Assembly (NCBI GenBank): GCA_964612995.1
Contig: CAZTGE010000012.1
Span: 1 to 48,923 of the forward strand
From: SLQH01 sp964612995
GTDB lineage: Bacteria; Planctomycetota; UBA11346
Direction of reading: 5' to 3'
DNA: 48,923 nt
Shown: piece after piece, positions 26,901 to 34,645 of the stretch
Layout: every line of letters begins with the position of its first letter
Numbering within the stretch: position 1 is the stretch's first letter
Made by a program: the position numbers and the translations under genes
Notes under the pieces: model-generated
The model's database searches: none
What the model saw: only the letters and a program-made list of their open reading frames with translations
Told to the model about the DNA's origin: nothing

Positions 26901-28587
26901 GCGCATCTGCGGCCTCATGTATCGCAACGAGGTGGTGACGGTGCAGAAGGCCGTCGGCTTCTATGGCACTCCCGAGGCCGTCGAGCGGTGCAACTACCCC
27001 ATCAACTATAAAAACGGCGATGATCACTGGTCCAAGGCGCTCCATATCAACAACCAGGGGCTGGTCGGCGGGTGGTTCTATCACATCGCCCACAACGCCC
27101 AGACGCGCGTCGCCGCCGTCTACCGGGGCGGCAGCTGGATCGATCTCAACGAGATCATGCCGGCCCACGCCGGCTGGGTCTTGCAGGAGGTCATCGATAT
27201 CAACGAGAGCGGCGAACTGGTGTGCCTGGCCCAATTGCGCTTCGAAAAGAATTTCCAATCGCAAGCGATCGCCGGCACCGTGGTCATCTCGCCGCGTGCT
27301 ATCCCCAACCGGACGCCGCTGGTAGACGCCGGTGACGATCAACGCGTGCTGCTCGACCTGGATGCCACCCTGCATGCCCAGGCCAACGATGACGGGGATG
27401 TCGCGCCCACCTATCTCTGGGAACAGATCGACGGCCCCGCCACCGCGAGCATCTCGGCGGCGAACGAGCGGGTCACTACGGTGAGCTTCCCGGTTGTCGG
27501 TACCTATGACTTCCGTTTCAGCGCCGTCGACGCAGCCGGTGCCTCCGCCAGCGACGAGGTGACCGTCCTCGTCGAGGACGCAGCCAACCTGGCACCGAGC
27601 ATCACCATCACCTCGCCGAGCGATGGCACCACCCTCGAGCAGGACATCAACTACAGACTCGCCACCACCGACTTCCAGGTGTCGGCCACGGACGATGACG
27701 GCGAGGTGGCACGGGTCGAATACCGGGTCGACAACGTGGGCGTGCGCAGCCTGGAAGCGGCGCCGTATGAGAGCCCGCTGACGTTCGGTCTGGGCACCTG
27801 GTCGGTGGTCGCACGGGCCTATGACGACGATGGCGCCTTCACCGATTCCGATCCGGTCACCATCATCGTCGATGGTCCCAAGCCTTCTATCGAGATCCTC
27901 TATCCGACCGGCGATCTGGAAATCGATTTCGGCGAGACCATCGTCGCCCAGATGCGCATCACCAAGGGGGACGCCGATCTGGACACTGTCCAACTCTACG
28001 TCGACGACCATGAATACCGCTACGATGATCCGCCCGCGGATGAGATCATCGAGTTCACGCTCACCGGTATGGACACCGGCATGCACAGCCTGCGCGTCAA
28101 CGTATGGGATGACGACCTCGAATGGGGCCAGGCCGGGGTGGTGTTCGAGATCGTCAGGCCGCCGTTCATCAGCGCGCCGGGCTCGCTGGACGACATGCAG
28201 GTCGACACCCACCGCGGCATGGCGTTCGAAGCCTTCGGATCGGTACCGTTGACCTGGAGCGTCGCCGCGGGAGCTCTGCCGCCGGGCATGGTTCTCGACA
28301 CCGAGTCGGGCGCCTTCGCCGGCACCGTGCCACGGGCGGGTCGCTGGACCTTTACCGTCCAGGCCGACAACAGCTACGGGAGCCACCAGCGTACCTTCAC
28401 CCAGACGGTGCTGCGCCTGCAGCCGCGGACCATCACCCTGATGGTGGAGGATACCGACTGGAGCATCGACCCGGAAGACGGTCTGCCGGTCGAGGAAGAT
28501 GGGGACGCGCGGATCTTCGACCACGTCGATCCGGAGGTCGACCACACGCTCACGCCGACGCCGGTCGGTCCGAGTGGCGCCGGTTGA
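23989..28587 (+). CDS. large secreted or anchored subtilisin-family (S8) protease
   Basis: A 1532-residue multidomain protease. Residues 9-30 form a hydrophobic export signal or anchor after RRR. A propeptide-like domain follows (DRVLVKLRRPEAVADLRRLA to AEPDHLYF). The catalytic domain has Asp296 in VIDTGID, His351 in HGTHCAG and Ser523 in GTSMATPHVAG. Then come a CARDB-like beta region (NGFAEAGETLDLSIEVAN), a carboxypeptidase-regulatory-like domain (GTVSGYVRDNQGDGVSGV), a long unassigned segment of HAF/DUF3466-like appearance (about 840-1100), a PKD domain, two Ig-like domains and a putative-Ig (He_PIG) domain. The end is abrupt with no sorting signal. ATG has GGAGG four bases before it. Two sampled 60-base stretches are 57-58% G+C against 73% in a sampled housekeeping-like stretch, suggesting a different origin. 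Confidence 0.9.
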   Translation: MPNRHPQRRRLSVAAVFVIALAGTVLAIGRWSSHQPAAPTASDRDAAASAAQTPAARSRPDITAADVPEAPNEAVPPADDTAGSAPMASPELREWLPGAVVQSCRHEAAADEARGAADDDETVMVETAVVQLSGQERPVAVRQVLAGSPEARRVLRRDAFIADRVLVKLRRPEAVADLRRLAQEHDATIERRVGRLGGDLYTVRLARRGHAAVEQAVEHFSKAAADLAYAEPDHLYFAVGDGIAPAATTPDDPDLSECWGLHNTGQTDGTEDADIDAPEAWDIATGSHDVVVAVIDTGIDYNHPDLEANMWTNPDEIPGNGIDDDNNGYVDDVYGWDFANNDSDPMDDHLHGTHCAGTIGAVGDDGYGISGVCWSVKLMALRFLGGDGSGTASGAVSAIEYAIENGAHVTSNSWGGGAASQALEDAISAANAADVAFVAAAGNSGNDNDDTPHYPSSYDIDNVIAVAASDHDDAAASFSCYGAESVDLFAPGVAVYSTFPTYMTDAMTQRGDDTHYGSISGTSMATPHVAGAAALLQSVTGRLSPATVRTILLESVDHIDAFEGLVVSEGRLNIATMMGQVSDSWLVIPTRPTWNDGPEAPAVGNGNGFAEAGETLDLSIEVANIGIGDTLESAELRLTSNDSYVTIHGDTVELGTVAGLERRMIDSFSLAIAADTPAGHEVTCRLRLREGGATVDSLDFKIVVYAIGTVSGYVRDNQGDGVSGVRILTTATGDVQFSTYTDGDGHYVVPALEGHQMEIKAVKRSWFPDAARFTAPCDPIDLTVYPVDIRIIETGMPFGIDRFGHVGYEAANPAQKGFALQSVRETCEGDRLVPVPSAGAFNVLANDLLGVLAFINPEKDIWRDGLMHKVADNSLRAYGFTNDEVAYGLAYRDDNKSYPCRWDQVNGQQWLSEYEGAIYAIDDTGRYYGTVRPDNHIKPWIGSESGDELLELPEPEFADAGAIWGASSDGTRICGLMYRNEVVTVQKAVGFYGTPEAVERCNYPINYKNGDDHWSKALHINNQGLVGGWFYHIAHNAQTRVAAVYRGGSWIDLNEIMPAHAGWVLQEVIDINESGELVCLAQLRFEKNFQSQAIAGTVVISPRAIPNRTPLVDAGDDQRVLLDLDATLHAQANDDGDVAPTYLWEQIDGPATASISAANERVTTVSFPVVGTYDFRFSAVDAAGASASDEVTVLVEDAANLAPSITITSPSDGTTLEQDINYRLATTDFQVSATDDDGEVARVEYRVDNVGVRSLEAAPYESPLTFGLGTWSVVARAYDDDGAFTDSDPVTIIVDGPKPSIEILYPTGDLEIDFGETIVAQMRITKGDADLDTVQLYVDDHEYRYDDPPADEIIEFTLTGMDTGMHSLRVNVWDDDLEWGQAGVVFEIVRPPFISAPGSLDDMQVDTHRGMAFEAFGSVPLTWSVAAGALPPGMVLDTESGAFAGTVPRAGRWTFTVQADNSYGSHQRTFTQTVLRLQPRTITLMVEDTDWSIDPEDGLPVEEDGDARIFDHVDPEVDHTLTPTPVGPSGAG

Positions 28588-28610
28588 CGGCAGGAGCGTC
28601 TGGCAGTTCT

Positions 28611-28645
28611 GGGCGGTCGATGTCGCACAAGGGCATCGACCGCCC
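28611..28645. terminator. 12-bp hairpin after the subtilase gene
   Basis: GGGCGGTCGATG pairs perfectly with CATCGACCGCCC, loop of 11 bases, 24 bases after the subtilase stop. There is no T tract, so termination would be weak; it may also serve as a binding site, since the -35 box of the next promoter lies in its right arm. Confidence 0.5.
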
Positions 28646-28664
28646 CGTGTGACTCCGTTATGAT
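28636..28664 (+). promoter_or_regulatory. sigma70-type promoter for the ECF sigma gene
   Basis: TCGACC and TATGAT separated by 17 bases, 29 bases before the sigma factor ATG. The -10 box matches five of six consensus bases and the -35 four of six. The -35 lies inside the right arm of the preceding hairpin, so RNA or DNA structure could influence initiation. Predicted by eye only. Confidence 0.4.
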
Positions 28665-28693
28665 GGGCGCGCAAGTGCAGCGAAGGCGAACGG

Positions 28694-29242
28694 ATGGCAG
28701 ACGATCCAGATAGCGATGTCGAGACGACGCGCGAGCGGGTGCTGCAGCTGGCGCTCGAGAATCGGCTGCAACTGCAGGCGTATCTCCTGGGCTTGTGTCG
28801 CGACATGGCCCTTGCTGAGGACCTGTTCCAGGAAACGCTGCTGGTGGTGTGCCAGAAGTGGAACGACTTCACCGTCGGGACCAGCATCAAGGCCTGGATG
28901 TTCGCCATCGCCCGCAATCTCCATCTGCGCCAGGTGACGCGCCAGCAGCGACACGCGGTGGTGGCCGAGGCGGAAGTGCTCGAGCGCGCCTTCGCGACCC
29001 GATCCAGCGATGGGCGTTCGGATGCCGCCCTGCGCGAGGCGCTGGTAGCCTGCTGGCGCAAACTGCCCGAACGCAATCGCAAGGCCTTCTACCATCGCTT
29101 CGCCGAGGGCTCCGGGCACCAGCCCCTGGGCGCTCGATTGGGGCTTACGGACAACGCGCTCTACCTGTTGCTGAGCCGGACGCGCAAGATGCTACGAGCG
29201 TGCATCCATCGTTCCCTGCGCGCGATGGAGACACGGGCATGA
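28694..29242 (+). CDS. ECF (group 4) RNA polymerase sigma factor
   Basis: A 182-residue sigma factor. Region 2 spans about 20-90 (LQAYLLGLCRDMALAEDLFQ, then IKAWMFAIARNLHLRQ) and region 4 about 110-170 (LREALVACWRKLPERNRKAF, then GARLGLTDNALYLLLSRTRKML). No region 3 and no extension, so a classic ECF. Its stop overlaps the ATG of the next gene as ATGA, the usual coupling of an ECF sigma to its anti-sigma factor. It probably directs genes for envelope or extracellular functions, perhaps including the upstream subtilase; no matching target promoter was identified. Confidence 0.9.
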   Translation: MADDPDSDVETTRERVLQLALENRLQLQAYLLGLCRDMALAEDLFQETLLVVCQKWNDFTVGTSIKAWMFAIARNLHLRQVTRQQRHAVVAEAEVLERAFATRSSDGRSDAALREALVACWRKLPERNRKAFYHRFAEGSGHQPLGARLGLTDNALYLLLSRTRKMLRACIHRSLRAMETRA

Positions 29243-30642
29243 AGCAGAAGGACGCGGTGGAGCTAGAACGGCTGCTGGCGGATGCCTGTTCGCCCGCGGA
29301 ACGCAGCGCGTTGATGCAGCGCATCGATCTGGATCCCGAATTGCAGGCAGCGCTATGCGACGCGCTGTGCGAAGACGTCATCTTGATGCAATACCTGGCC
29401 ATGGGGCATGCGCACCAGCATCGTCGCCGGTTCCTTCGCGTGGGTTTGATCGCGGCGGCCGCGGCCCTCCTGGCGGCCATCGTCTTCTTCAAGATCCCCT
29501 CGAACGCGCCGATCACCGACGAATCGGCGGTCGTGGAATCGGTGCTGCTCGCCGGCGCCGGACGACATCACGACCGCCAGCCGGGGCACGGCGAATGGAC
29601 GTATGTCGGTAGCGGCTCGCTCAGGCTCCGCAAAGGCGAGCCCACGGTGGGTTTCGAGTTGAACGACGGGCTGCTGCACTGGCGATCGTCAAACGACCCC
29701 CCAGGGCCTCGAAGCTTCGCCGGGCAGCACCTGCGGGTCACTCCGCGCGGTACCGCCCTGAGCCTGTTGGACCGGAGCTGGGGGTCGCTGGTGCAGGTCC
29801 ACACCGGAGCGGTCGCGGTGGCGGGGCGCGATGGCACGGATCACGGGACGGTCGAAGCCGGCTCGTGGCTCCGCTACGCCATCGACGGCTCGATCAGCCG
29901 CGGGCAGCTCCTGCCAGATCCGGTGTCCCCGTTGTTCGTGGTGCCCTTCGTGCCGATGAGTGCGGATACGGTCGTCGATCTCGCACATGCCGATGGACGC
30001 TACGATTTCGTCGCTCGAGAAGCGACCGCTCTGACCCATGATCGGCACGGTACCCTGGTCAGCGGCAGCGGGGGACTGCGCGTGCGAACCCCGGTGGCGG
30101 AGGTCCAGCCGATGATCGCCTTGCCCACGGATATGAGTTTCACTCTGGAGATCGTCGTCGTCTTCCCGCAGGTGCCGGAAGTCGACGACGAAGTGACCTG
30201 CCTGCAGTTCATCCCGTGTCGCGATGGCGAGGTCATCGATTCCTTTCCCGGCAGTCGATGGTGCCTGGACGGCGACACGCTGCAGCTGTTACTACAGGAG
30301 GGGAGAGATCGGGTGTCGATCTGCTATGTGCACGAGACTCGCGATGGCAAGAGTCTCTCGCGCCTGTTCGCCAATGGCTACACACTGGCCGAAACGCGCG
30401 GAACGCCGCAGGAAGACGCCGGGGGCGAATACGACGAGCAACCGCCCGATGCCTACCTGATCGAGTTGCCGGCTCAGGTGGCGGCGGACGCCACGCCAGA
30501 GGAGCGTGATCGCGCCATGCGCTACCGGAGCCTGCGGCTCTACCCGGCGGCCTTCGATGCGCAGACCGTCCTGCGCCGGTCGCTGCGGCGCGCTTGGGAG
30601 ATGCCGCTGCGCGCCGCCGAGCTGGCACGCGACGAACCCTGA
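29239..30642 (+). CDS. FecR-type anti-sigma/transmembrane regulator with LamG-like C-terminus
   Basis: A 467-residue single-pass membrane protein. The first 60 residues are a cytoplasmic acidic helical segment (VELERLLADACSPAERSALM) likely to hold the sigma factor. One membrane helix at about 66-86 (VGLIAAAAALLAAIVFF) follows RRR. Residues 110-215 are a FecR-like beta domain (LHWRSSNDPPGPRSFAGQHL, RVTPRGTALSLL, VQVHTGAVAVAG). The remainder, with TDMSFTLEIVVVFP and ending RYRSLRLYPAAF, resembles a LamG/concanavalin-like sensor domain. Such ECF-FecR-LamG pairs are characteristic of planctomycetes and Verrucomicrobia. The ATGA overlap with the sigma gene supports the pairing. It lacks a CxxC zinc-finger anti-sigma motif. 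Confidence 0.82.
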   Translation: MKQKDAVELERLLADACSPAERSALMQRIDLDPELQAALCDALCEDVILMQYLAMGHAHQHRRRFLRVGLIAAAAALLAAIVFFKIPSNAPITDESAVVESVLLAGAGRHHDRQPGHGEWTYVGSGSLRLRKGEPTVGFELNDGLLHWRSSNDPPGPRSFAGQHLRVTPRGTALSLLDRSWGSLVQVHTGAVAVAGRDGTDHGTVEAGSWLRYAIDGSISRGQLLPDPVSPLFVVPFVPMSADTVVDLAHADGRYDFVAREATALTHDRHGTLVSGSGGLRVRTPVAEVQPMIALPTDMSFTLEIVVVFPQVPEVDDEVTCLQFIPCRDGEVIDSFPGSRWCLDGDTLQLLLQEGRDRVSICYVHETRDGKSLSRLFANGYTLAETRGTPQEDAGGEYDEQPPDAYLIELPAQVAADATPEERDRAMRYRSLRLYPAAFDAQTVLRRSLRRAWEMPLRAAELARDEP

Positions 30643-30699
30643 GTCCGCACCGATTCCGACAGCGGCCGCGAGGAGGCGTAGGCCGGATGTGTCACATGC

Positions 30700-30879
30700 C
30701 TCGGCCGTCTGCCTGAGGCCGAGCGATGACTGCGCATCGCTCACTCGCCGTCTTCGACGGGCAGGCGGTCTCGCGCCATGCGCAATGCCGCGCATGGCAA
30801 GCACCCCTTCGCGCTCGAGCGTGTGATCGAACGCCGGAGCCAGTCCCTCGACGCGGGTGTCATCGACACCCGCGTCGAG
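30700..30879. repeat. array of five inverted repeats in a gene-free stretch
   Basis: In order: CTCGGCC/GGCCGAG (30700-30723), GAGCGATG/CATCGCTC (30721-30742), GCCATGCGC/GCGCATGGC (30775-30798), the palindrome CGCTCGAGCG (30812-30821), and a 14-bp perfect stem CTCGACGCGGGTGT with its complement, loop CATCG (30847-30879). All are perfect; none has a T tract. The 338-base gap 30643-30980 holds no convincing gene; an open frame on minus through it gives no family-like protein. This could be a structured RNA or a site of repeat insertion. Confidence 0.55.
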
Positions 30880-30980
30880 CAGCAGGTCCTCGGGTTGCAA
30901 GCTCGGTGCTCGCGGCGACCCGAGCCCGGGGTGAAAGCATCGGTTTCGTTCACCGCCGCACGTGCCATGCTCGCCCGACC

Positions 30981-32120
30981 ATGCCCTTCCAGCGCAACGA
31001 GCCAGACGAGGTCCGCGAGCCCGACGAGATCCTGACGCCGAGCGGCCGTGCCCAGCGCCCGCACGATCAGACCGACGCGCTGCGCCGCTTCCTGCTCTCG
31101 CTCTATGAGCGCCAACCGCGCGCCAGCCTGACCCGCGGCCTGATCGCGATCAACGTGGCCGTGTTCGCGGTGATGGTCTTCACCGGGGCCGATCCGCTCA
31201 GACCGGGCGTCGATGACCTGCGCACCTGGGGCGCCAGCTATGGGCCCGCCTTCGTCGGCGGCGAGTGGTGGCGCGCGCTCACCGCGCCGTTCATCCATGC
31301 GGGAATCGTCCACCTGTTGTTGAACATGTGGATCCTGCACCAGGTCGGGCAGCTGACCGAACGGCTCTACGGCCGCGTCGATTTCGCCCTGGTCTATCTC
31401 GCGGCCGGCATCAGCGGCGTCGCCGCCTCGACCACCTGGAACCCGGTGATCACCAGTGTCGGTGCCAGCGGCGCGATCTTCGGTCTGATCGGTGCCGAAT
31501 ACATCGCCCTGCGGCTGCACGGGCCGGACATCCCGCCCCTGCTGCGCCGCGAGACCGGCCGCCGGCTGCTGATCTTCCTCGGGCTCAACCTGTTCCTCGG
31601 CATGACCATGCCGATGATCGACAACGCCGCGCACATCGGTGGCTTCTGCGGCGGCATCGTCGCCGGCGCCCTGTTGCTGGGCGGACGACCGACGCTGGGA
31701 TCCGAACACCGCACCCGCCTGCGCGCCGCGGTGGTCGCCCTCGCGGCAATCATCGTGCTGAGCATCCCGCATCTGCTACCGGCGGATCTCGACCGCCACA
31801 CCACGACCATGGCAGAGACCGTCGAGCGCCTGCGATCGCTCGACGAACGCTACCGCGCGCTGGCGAGCCGCTACAACGCCGACGAACTCGCAGCGCAACG
31901 CGCGGCTGCGCTGCTCGAGACCGAACTCATCCCCGAGCTCGAAGCGGTGCTCGCGCAGCTCGAACGCAGCGATCCGCCGAGCCCCCTGCTGGCCCGCCGT
32001 CGCGAACGCCTGCAAGCACTCGCCCGCGAACTGCTCGAGGACATGCGCCACGCGCACGAGCTGACCGGCGCGGGCCCACCGGCCGATGCCGATGGGCCCG
32101 ATACCACCGGCGACGACTGA
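30981..32120 (+). CDS. rhomboid family intramembrane serine protease
   Basis: A 379-residue membrane protein. After a charged N-terminus of about 55 residues, six hydrophobic segments form the rhomboid core. Catalytic Ser163 is in GASGAIFG and His218 in DNAAHIGG; HAGIVHLLLNMWIL supplies the conserved helix 2 His and Asn. The C-terminal 110 residues are a long charged coiled-coil (ETVERLRSLDERYRALASRY onward) and end with an acidic tail; this extension is not part of the protease core. It cleaves membrane proteins within the bilayer; the substrate is unknown. The ATG is chosen because upstream sequence in frame has no hydrophobic or family character. Confidence 0.9.
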   Translation: MPFQRNEPDEVREPDEILTPSGRAQRPHDQTDALRRFLLSLYERQPRASLTRGLIAINVAVFAVMVFTGADPLRPGVDDLRTWGASYGPAFVGGEWWRALTAPFIHAGIVHLLLNMWILHQVGQLTERLYGRVDFALVYLAAGISGVAASTTWNPVITSVGASGAIFGLIGAEYIALRLHGPDIPPLLRRETGRRLLIFLGLNLFLGMTMPMIDNAAHIGGFCGGIVAGALLLGGRPTLGSEHRTRLRAAVVALAAIIVLSIPHLLPADLDRHTTTMAETVERLRSLDERYRALASRYNADELAAQRAAALLETELIPELEAVLAQLERSDPPSPLLARRRERLQALARELLEDMRHAHELTGAGPPADADGPDTTGDD

Positions 32121-32154
32121 ATGCCAAGGCGGCGGATCGCGCCGCGCACGTCGT

Positions 32155-33546
32155 CTATTCGTCGCTGGTCGCGGCCGGCTCCGCCGCCTGGCGGATCGCC
32201 GCGAGCAGCCGGGCGGCCAGGCGATCCTCGGGATGATCGCCGACGTAGGTGCGCAACAGTGCGATCGCCGCGTCGCGTCGCCCCTGGGCGTGAAGCAGGC
32301 GCGCGAGGTGCAACCGCGCGGTCGCAGCGGTCGCCCCCTCCGTCTGCATCGTCTGGCGCAACAGCGCTTCGGCACGCGCCTCGGCGCCGGTGTCCGCGGC
32401 GAGACGCGCGGCCCACAGCAACACCGCCGGATCATTCGCCCCATCAGCGATCAGCGCCTCGAGCGCCGCGAGTGCGTCTGCGCTGCGCTCGTCCTGCAGG
32501 GCCAACCGCGCGGCGATCAGATGCAGGGAACGGCCCCGTGCGGCGACCGGCACCAGGCCCAGCCAGATCCGGGCATGCTCCCACTGCTCGTCGCGCATAG
32601 CCGCGCGCACGGCGAGCTCGACCCAATCGTGCTCCCGCTCCGCCGGCCAGGCGTCGCGCAGATCCATCAGTGCACGCGCGCAGCGCATGGCGGCACCGGC
32701 CTGGTCCGCGGCCAGGAACGCGCCGAGCAGGCGCGCGCGCAAGCGCGAGTCTTCCGGGGCGGCCAGCACCGCCGCCTGCAAGCGCACCCGCTCGGTGGCG
32801 GGGTCGTCTTCGGCGAGCGCGGCCCAGGTACGCCAGAGCTCCGCCTGGGCCGGGTCTTGGCGCAGCAGCGAGCGGACCAGTTCACGCGCACCGACGCGAT
32901 CATCGCCGGCCACCAGAGCCGCGAGCCGCAGGCGCCGCATGGCGGTGCTCTCGGGGAAGCGGAGCAGACCGGTGGTGGTGATCGCACGCAGCAGCGGCAG
33001 ATCGTCGAGCGCGTGGGCGATGCTGGCATAGAGCAGCACCATCTCACGCGGGTCGCGGTCAACAGCGATGTGGCGGCCGGCCTCGGCGCGGGCCGCCGGC
33101 CACTGCTCGCACACGGCCAGACTGCGCACCAGACCGTAGCCCGCCTGACGCAGGTCCGGATCGAGCTCCAACGCCGTGCGGTACGCCGCGCCGGCCTCCT
33201 GTGCGCGCTCGGCGGCGAGCAGGGCGTGACCGCGCAGCAGGGCATGCACCGCGTGCGCCTCGCCGCCCCAGCCGGCGAGAACGTCCAGGGCCTTTTGCGG
33301 CGCGCCGGCGGCGAGATGCTCCTGTGCGCGCTCGAGCACCGGTGCCAGATCGCGCGGCACCACCGGCGGGCCGTCATCGGCCGCCGCCAGCATGCCAACG
33401 CACAACACGAGCACAGCCAGCCACCGCAGGTGCCCACGCCACGCCCCCGACGCCATGGCGCACGAGTGCCGGCGATGCACCCGGGAGAGCCTGCTGACGG
33501 AGCAGTCTGGCTGACGGTCGGAGGCGGCGGCGCTGTCCATGCTCAT
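32155..33546 (-). CDS. TPR-type periplasmic protein of the TonB operon
   Basis: A 463-residue protein with a signal-like helix (WLAVLVLCVGMLAAA) and then about ten helical pairs of TPR type, for example HALLAAERAQEAGAAYRTAL with the following ELDP, and LHLARLLHAQGRRDAAIALL. The ATG overlaps the tonB stop as ATGA. That start puts 40 residues before the hydrophobic stretch; an internal ATG at 33456 would give a more ordinary signal peptide. TPR proteins end many TonB2-type operons and are thought to assist the complex. It is the last gene of the six-gene operon, converging on the rhomboid gene with a 34-base gap. Confidence 0.8.
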   Translation of the reverse strand: MSMDSAAASDRQPDCSVSRLSRVHRRHSCAMASGAWRGHLRWLAVLVLCVGMLAAADDGPPVVPRDLAPVLERAQEHLAAGAPQKALDVLAGWGGEAHAVHALLRGHALLAAERAQEAGAAYRTALELDPDLRQAGYGLVRSLAVCEQWPAARAEAGRHIAVDRDPREMVLLYASIAHALDDLPLLRAITTTGLLRFPESTAMRRLRLAALVAGDDRVGARELVRSLLRQDPAQAELWRTWAALAEDDPATERVRLQAAVLAAPEDSRLRARLLGAFLAADQAGAAMRCARALMDLRDAWPAEREHDWVELAVRAAMRDEQWEHARIWLGLVPVAARGRSLHLIAARLALQDERSADALAALEALIADGANDPAVLLWAARLAADTGAEARAEALLRQTMQTEGATAATARLHLARLLHAQGRRDAAIALLRTYVGDHPEDRLAARLLAAIRQAAEPAATSDE

Positions 33547-34250
33547 CGGCTCAGAGTCCAGACCAGGGTGACGATCGCCCGCGCGGGCACGCGCTGCCCG
33601 TCGACGGTATGCGGTTCGTAGCGCAGGCGGCGAGCCCAGCGTCGTGCCGCATCCTCGAACACGCCGGACGGCGAGGAGGCGAGCACGGTGACCGCGGTGA
33701 CCGCGCCCTGGGCGTCGACCGCGACGCGCATCCGGGTGCGCCCCTCGGTACCGCGACGCTTTGCGCGCGGAGGGTAGTAGGGCTCGGGATCCGGGTGGTA
33801 GAGCAGCGCGAGCGAAACCGCACCAGACGGAACCGCCGGTTCCGGGCCCGCCGGTGCGGCGAGCGCGAAGTCCGGCACCGCGGCGGCGAGATCGAGCGGG
33901 TCGACGCTCGGATCGAGCGGTGGCAGCGCCAGACTGCCGGGCTCCGGCGGCGCGTCGGGCAACTCGAGCTGCGGCAGCGACGGCAGGCTGGCCCGCGGCG
34001 TCACCTGCGGTGGGGGCGGATCGCGCGGTGGCGGCGGGGGGGCCGGCGGCGGCGGTGGCGGCGGCGGTGGCACGACCACCGCCAGGTCGGTGACCGGGAT
34101 CCGCCGCTGGGCTCCGAGCTCTTCGGCGGCGAAGCGGGCGAGCACGCCGAGCAGCACGGCGAAGGCGATGCTGCCACAGATCGCGGCCAGGGCGAAGCGC
34201 GCCAGGGCACGACGGCGGGGCGTACGACGACGCAGGGCGAGCGGGGTCAT
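33543..34250 (-). CDS. tonB: TonB-type energy transducer
   Basis: A 235-residue protein with an N-terminal anchor helix (about 18-38), a proline-rich spacer (61-82, mostly runs of Pro broken by RD), a second low-complexity linker, and a C-terminal TonB domain from about 150: YYPPRAKRRGTEGRTRMRV, VTVLASSPSGVFEDAARRWA, RRLRYEPHTVDG. It would couple the proton motive force, harvested by the ExbB/ExbD proteins upstream, to outer-membrane receptors. No receptor gene lies in this window. The start is an ATGA overlap with the exbD stop, and its own stop overlaps the TPR gene start. Confidence 0.88.
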   Translation of the reverse strand: MTPLALRRRTPRRRALARFALAAICGSIAFAVLLGVLARFAAEELGAQRRIPVTDLAVVVPPPPPPPPPAPPPPPRDPPPPQVTPRASLPSLPQLELPDAPPEPGSLALPPLDPSVDPLDLAAAVPDFALAAPAGPEPAVPSGAVSLALLYHPDPEPYYPPRAKRRGTEGRTRMRVAVDAQGAVTAVTVLASSPSGVFEDAARRWARRLRYEPHTVDGQRVPARAIVTLVWTLSR

Positions 34251-34645
34251 GGCGCCACCGCCGCCACGTTGACCCGGCTGGCGCCGGCAGCACGGCAGGT
34301 GTCCATCACCCGCAGCAGCAATCCGGTCGGCGCCTGCCGGTCGGCCTGGATCAGCACCCGGTCGTGCCCGCTCTCGGCCAGGACCCGGGCCACGGTCGCG
34401 CTGTCCTCCGCCGCGATACCCCGCCCGGCGATGTGCACGCTGCCGCTGCGGGTGATCGCCACCGGTACGAAGCCACCGCCGACGCTCACCGTGCGTTGGC
34501 TGGTCGGCCGCTCGATCTCGACCCCCGACTCCTTGATGAAGCTGGTGGTGACGATGAAGAAGATCAGCAGGATGAAGACCATGTCGATCAACGAGGCCAT
34601 CTCGACCCCGGCCTGGCTCCGCTGGCCGCAACGCGGGCGCCTCAC
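34247..34645 (-). CDS. exbD: biopolymer transport protein ExbD/TolR
   Basis: A 132-residue protein with a short cytoplasmic tail, one membrane helix carrying the essential acidic residue (MASLIDMVFILLIFFIVTTS, Asp21), and a periplasmic domain ending RAAGASRVNVAAV. Typical length and layout for ExbD. GTG start forms a GTGA overlap with the ExbB stop; its stop is ATGA-coupled to tonB. Works with the ExbB-type proteins as a proton-driven motor. Confidence 0.92.
   Translation of the reverse strand: MRRPRCGQRSQAGVEMASLIDMVFILLIFFIVTTSFIKESGVEIERPTSQRTVSVGGGFVPVAITRSGSVHIAGRGIAAEDSATVARVLAESGHDRVLIQADRQAPTGLLLRVMDTCRAAGASRVNVAAVAP

Noticed and set aside
23701..29082. A 1793-codon minus frame over the subtilase and sigma genes.
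   Set aside because: The plus strand has a full S8 catalytic triad and an ECF sigma factor; the minus reading is an antisense shadow.
30292..30900. A 202-codon minus frame through the hairpin array.
   Set aside because: It overlaps the anti-sigma gene and shows no recognisable fold; hairpins dominate its upstream part.
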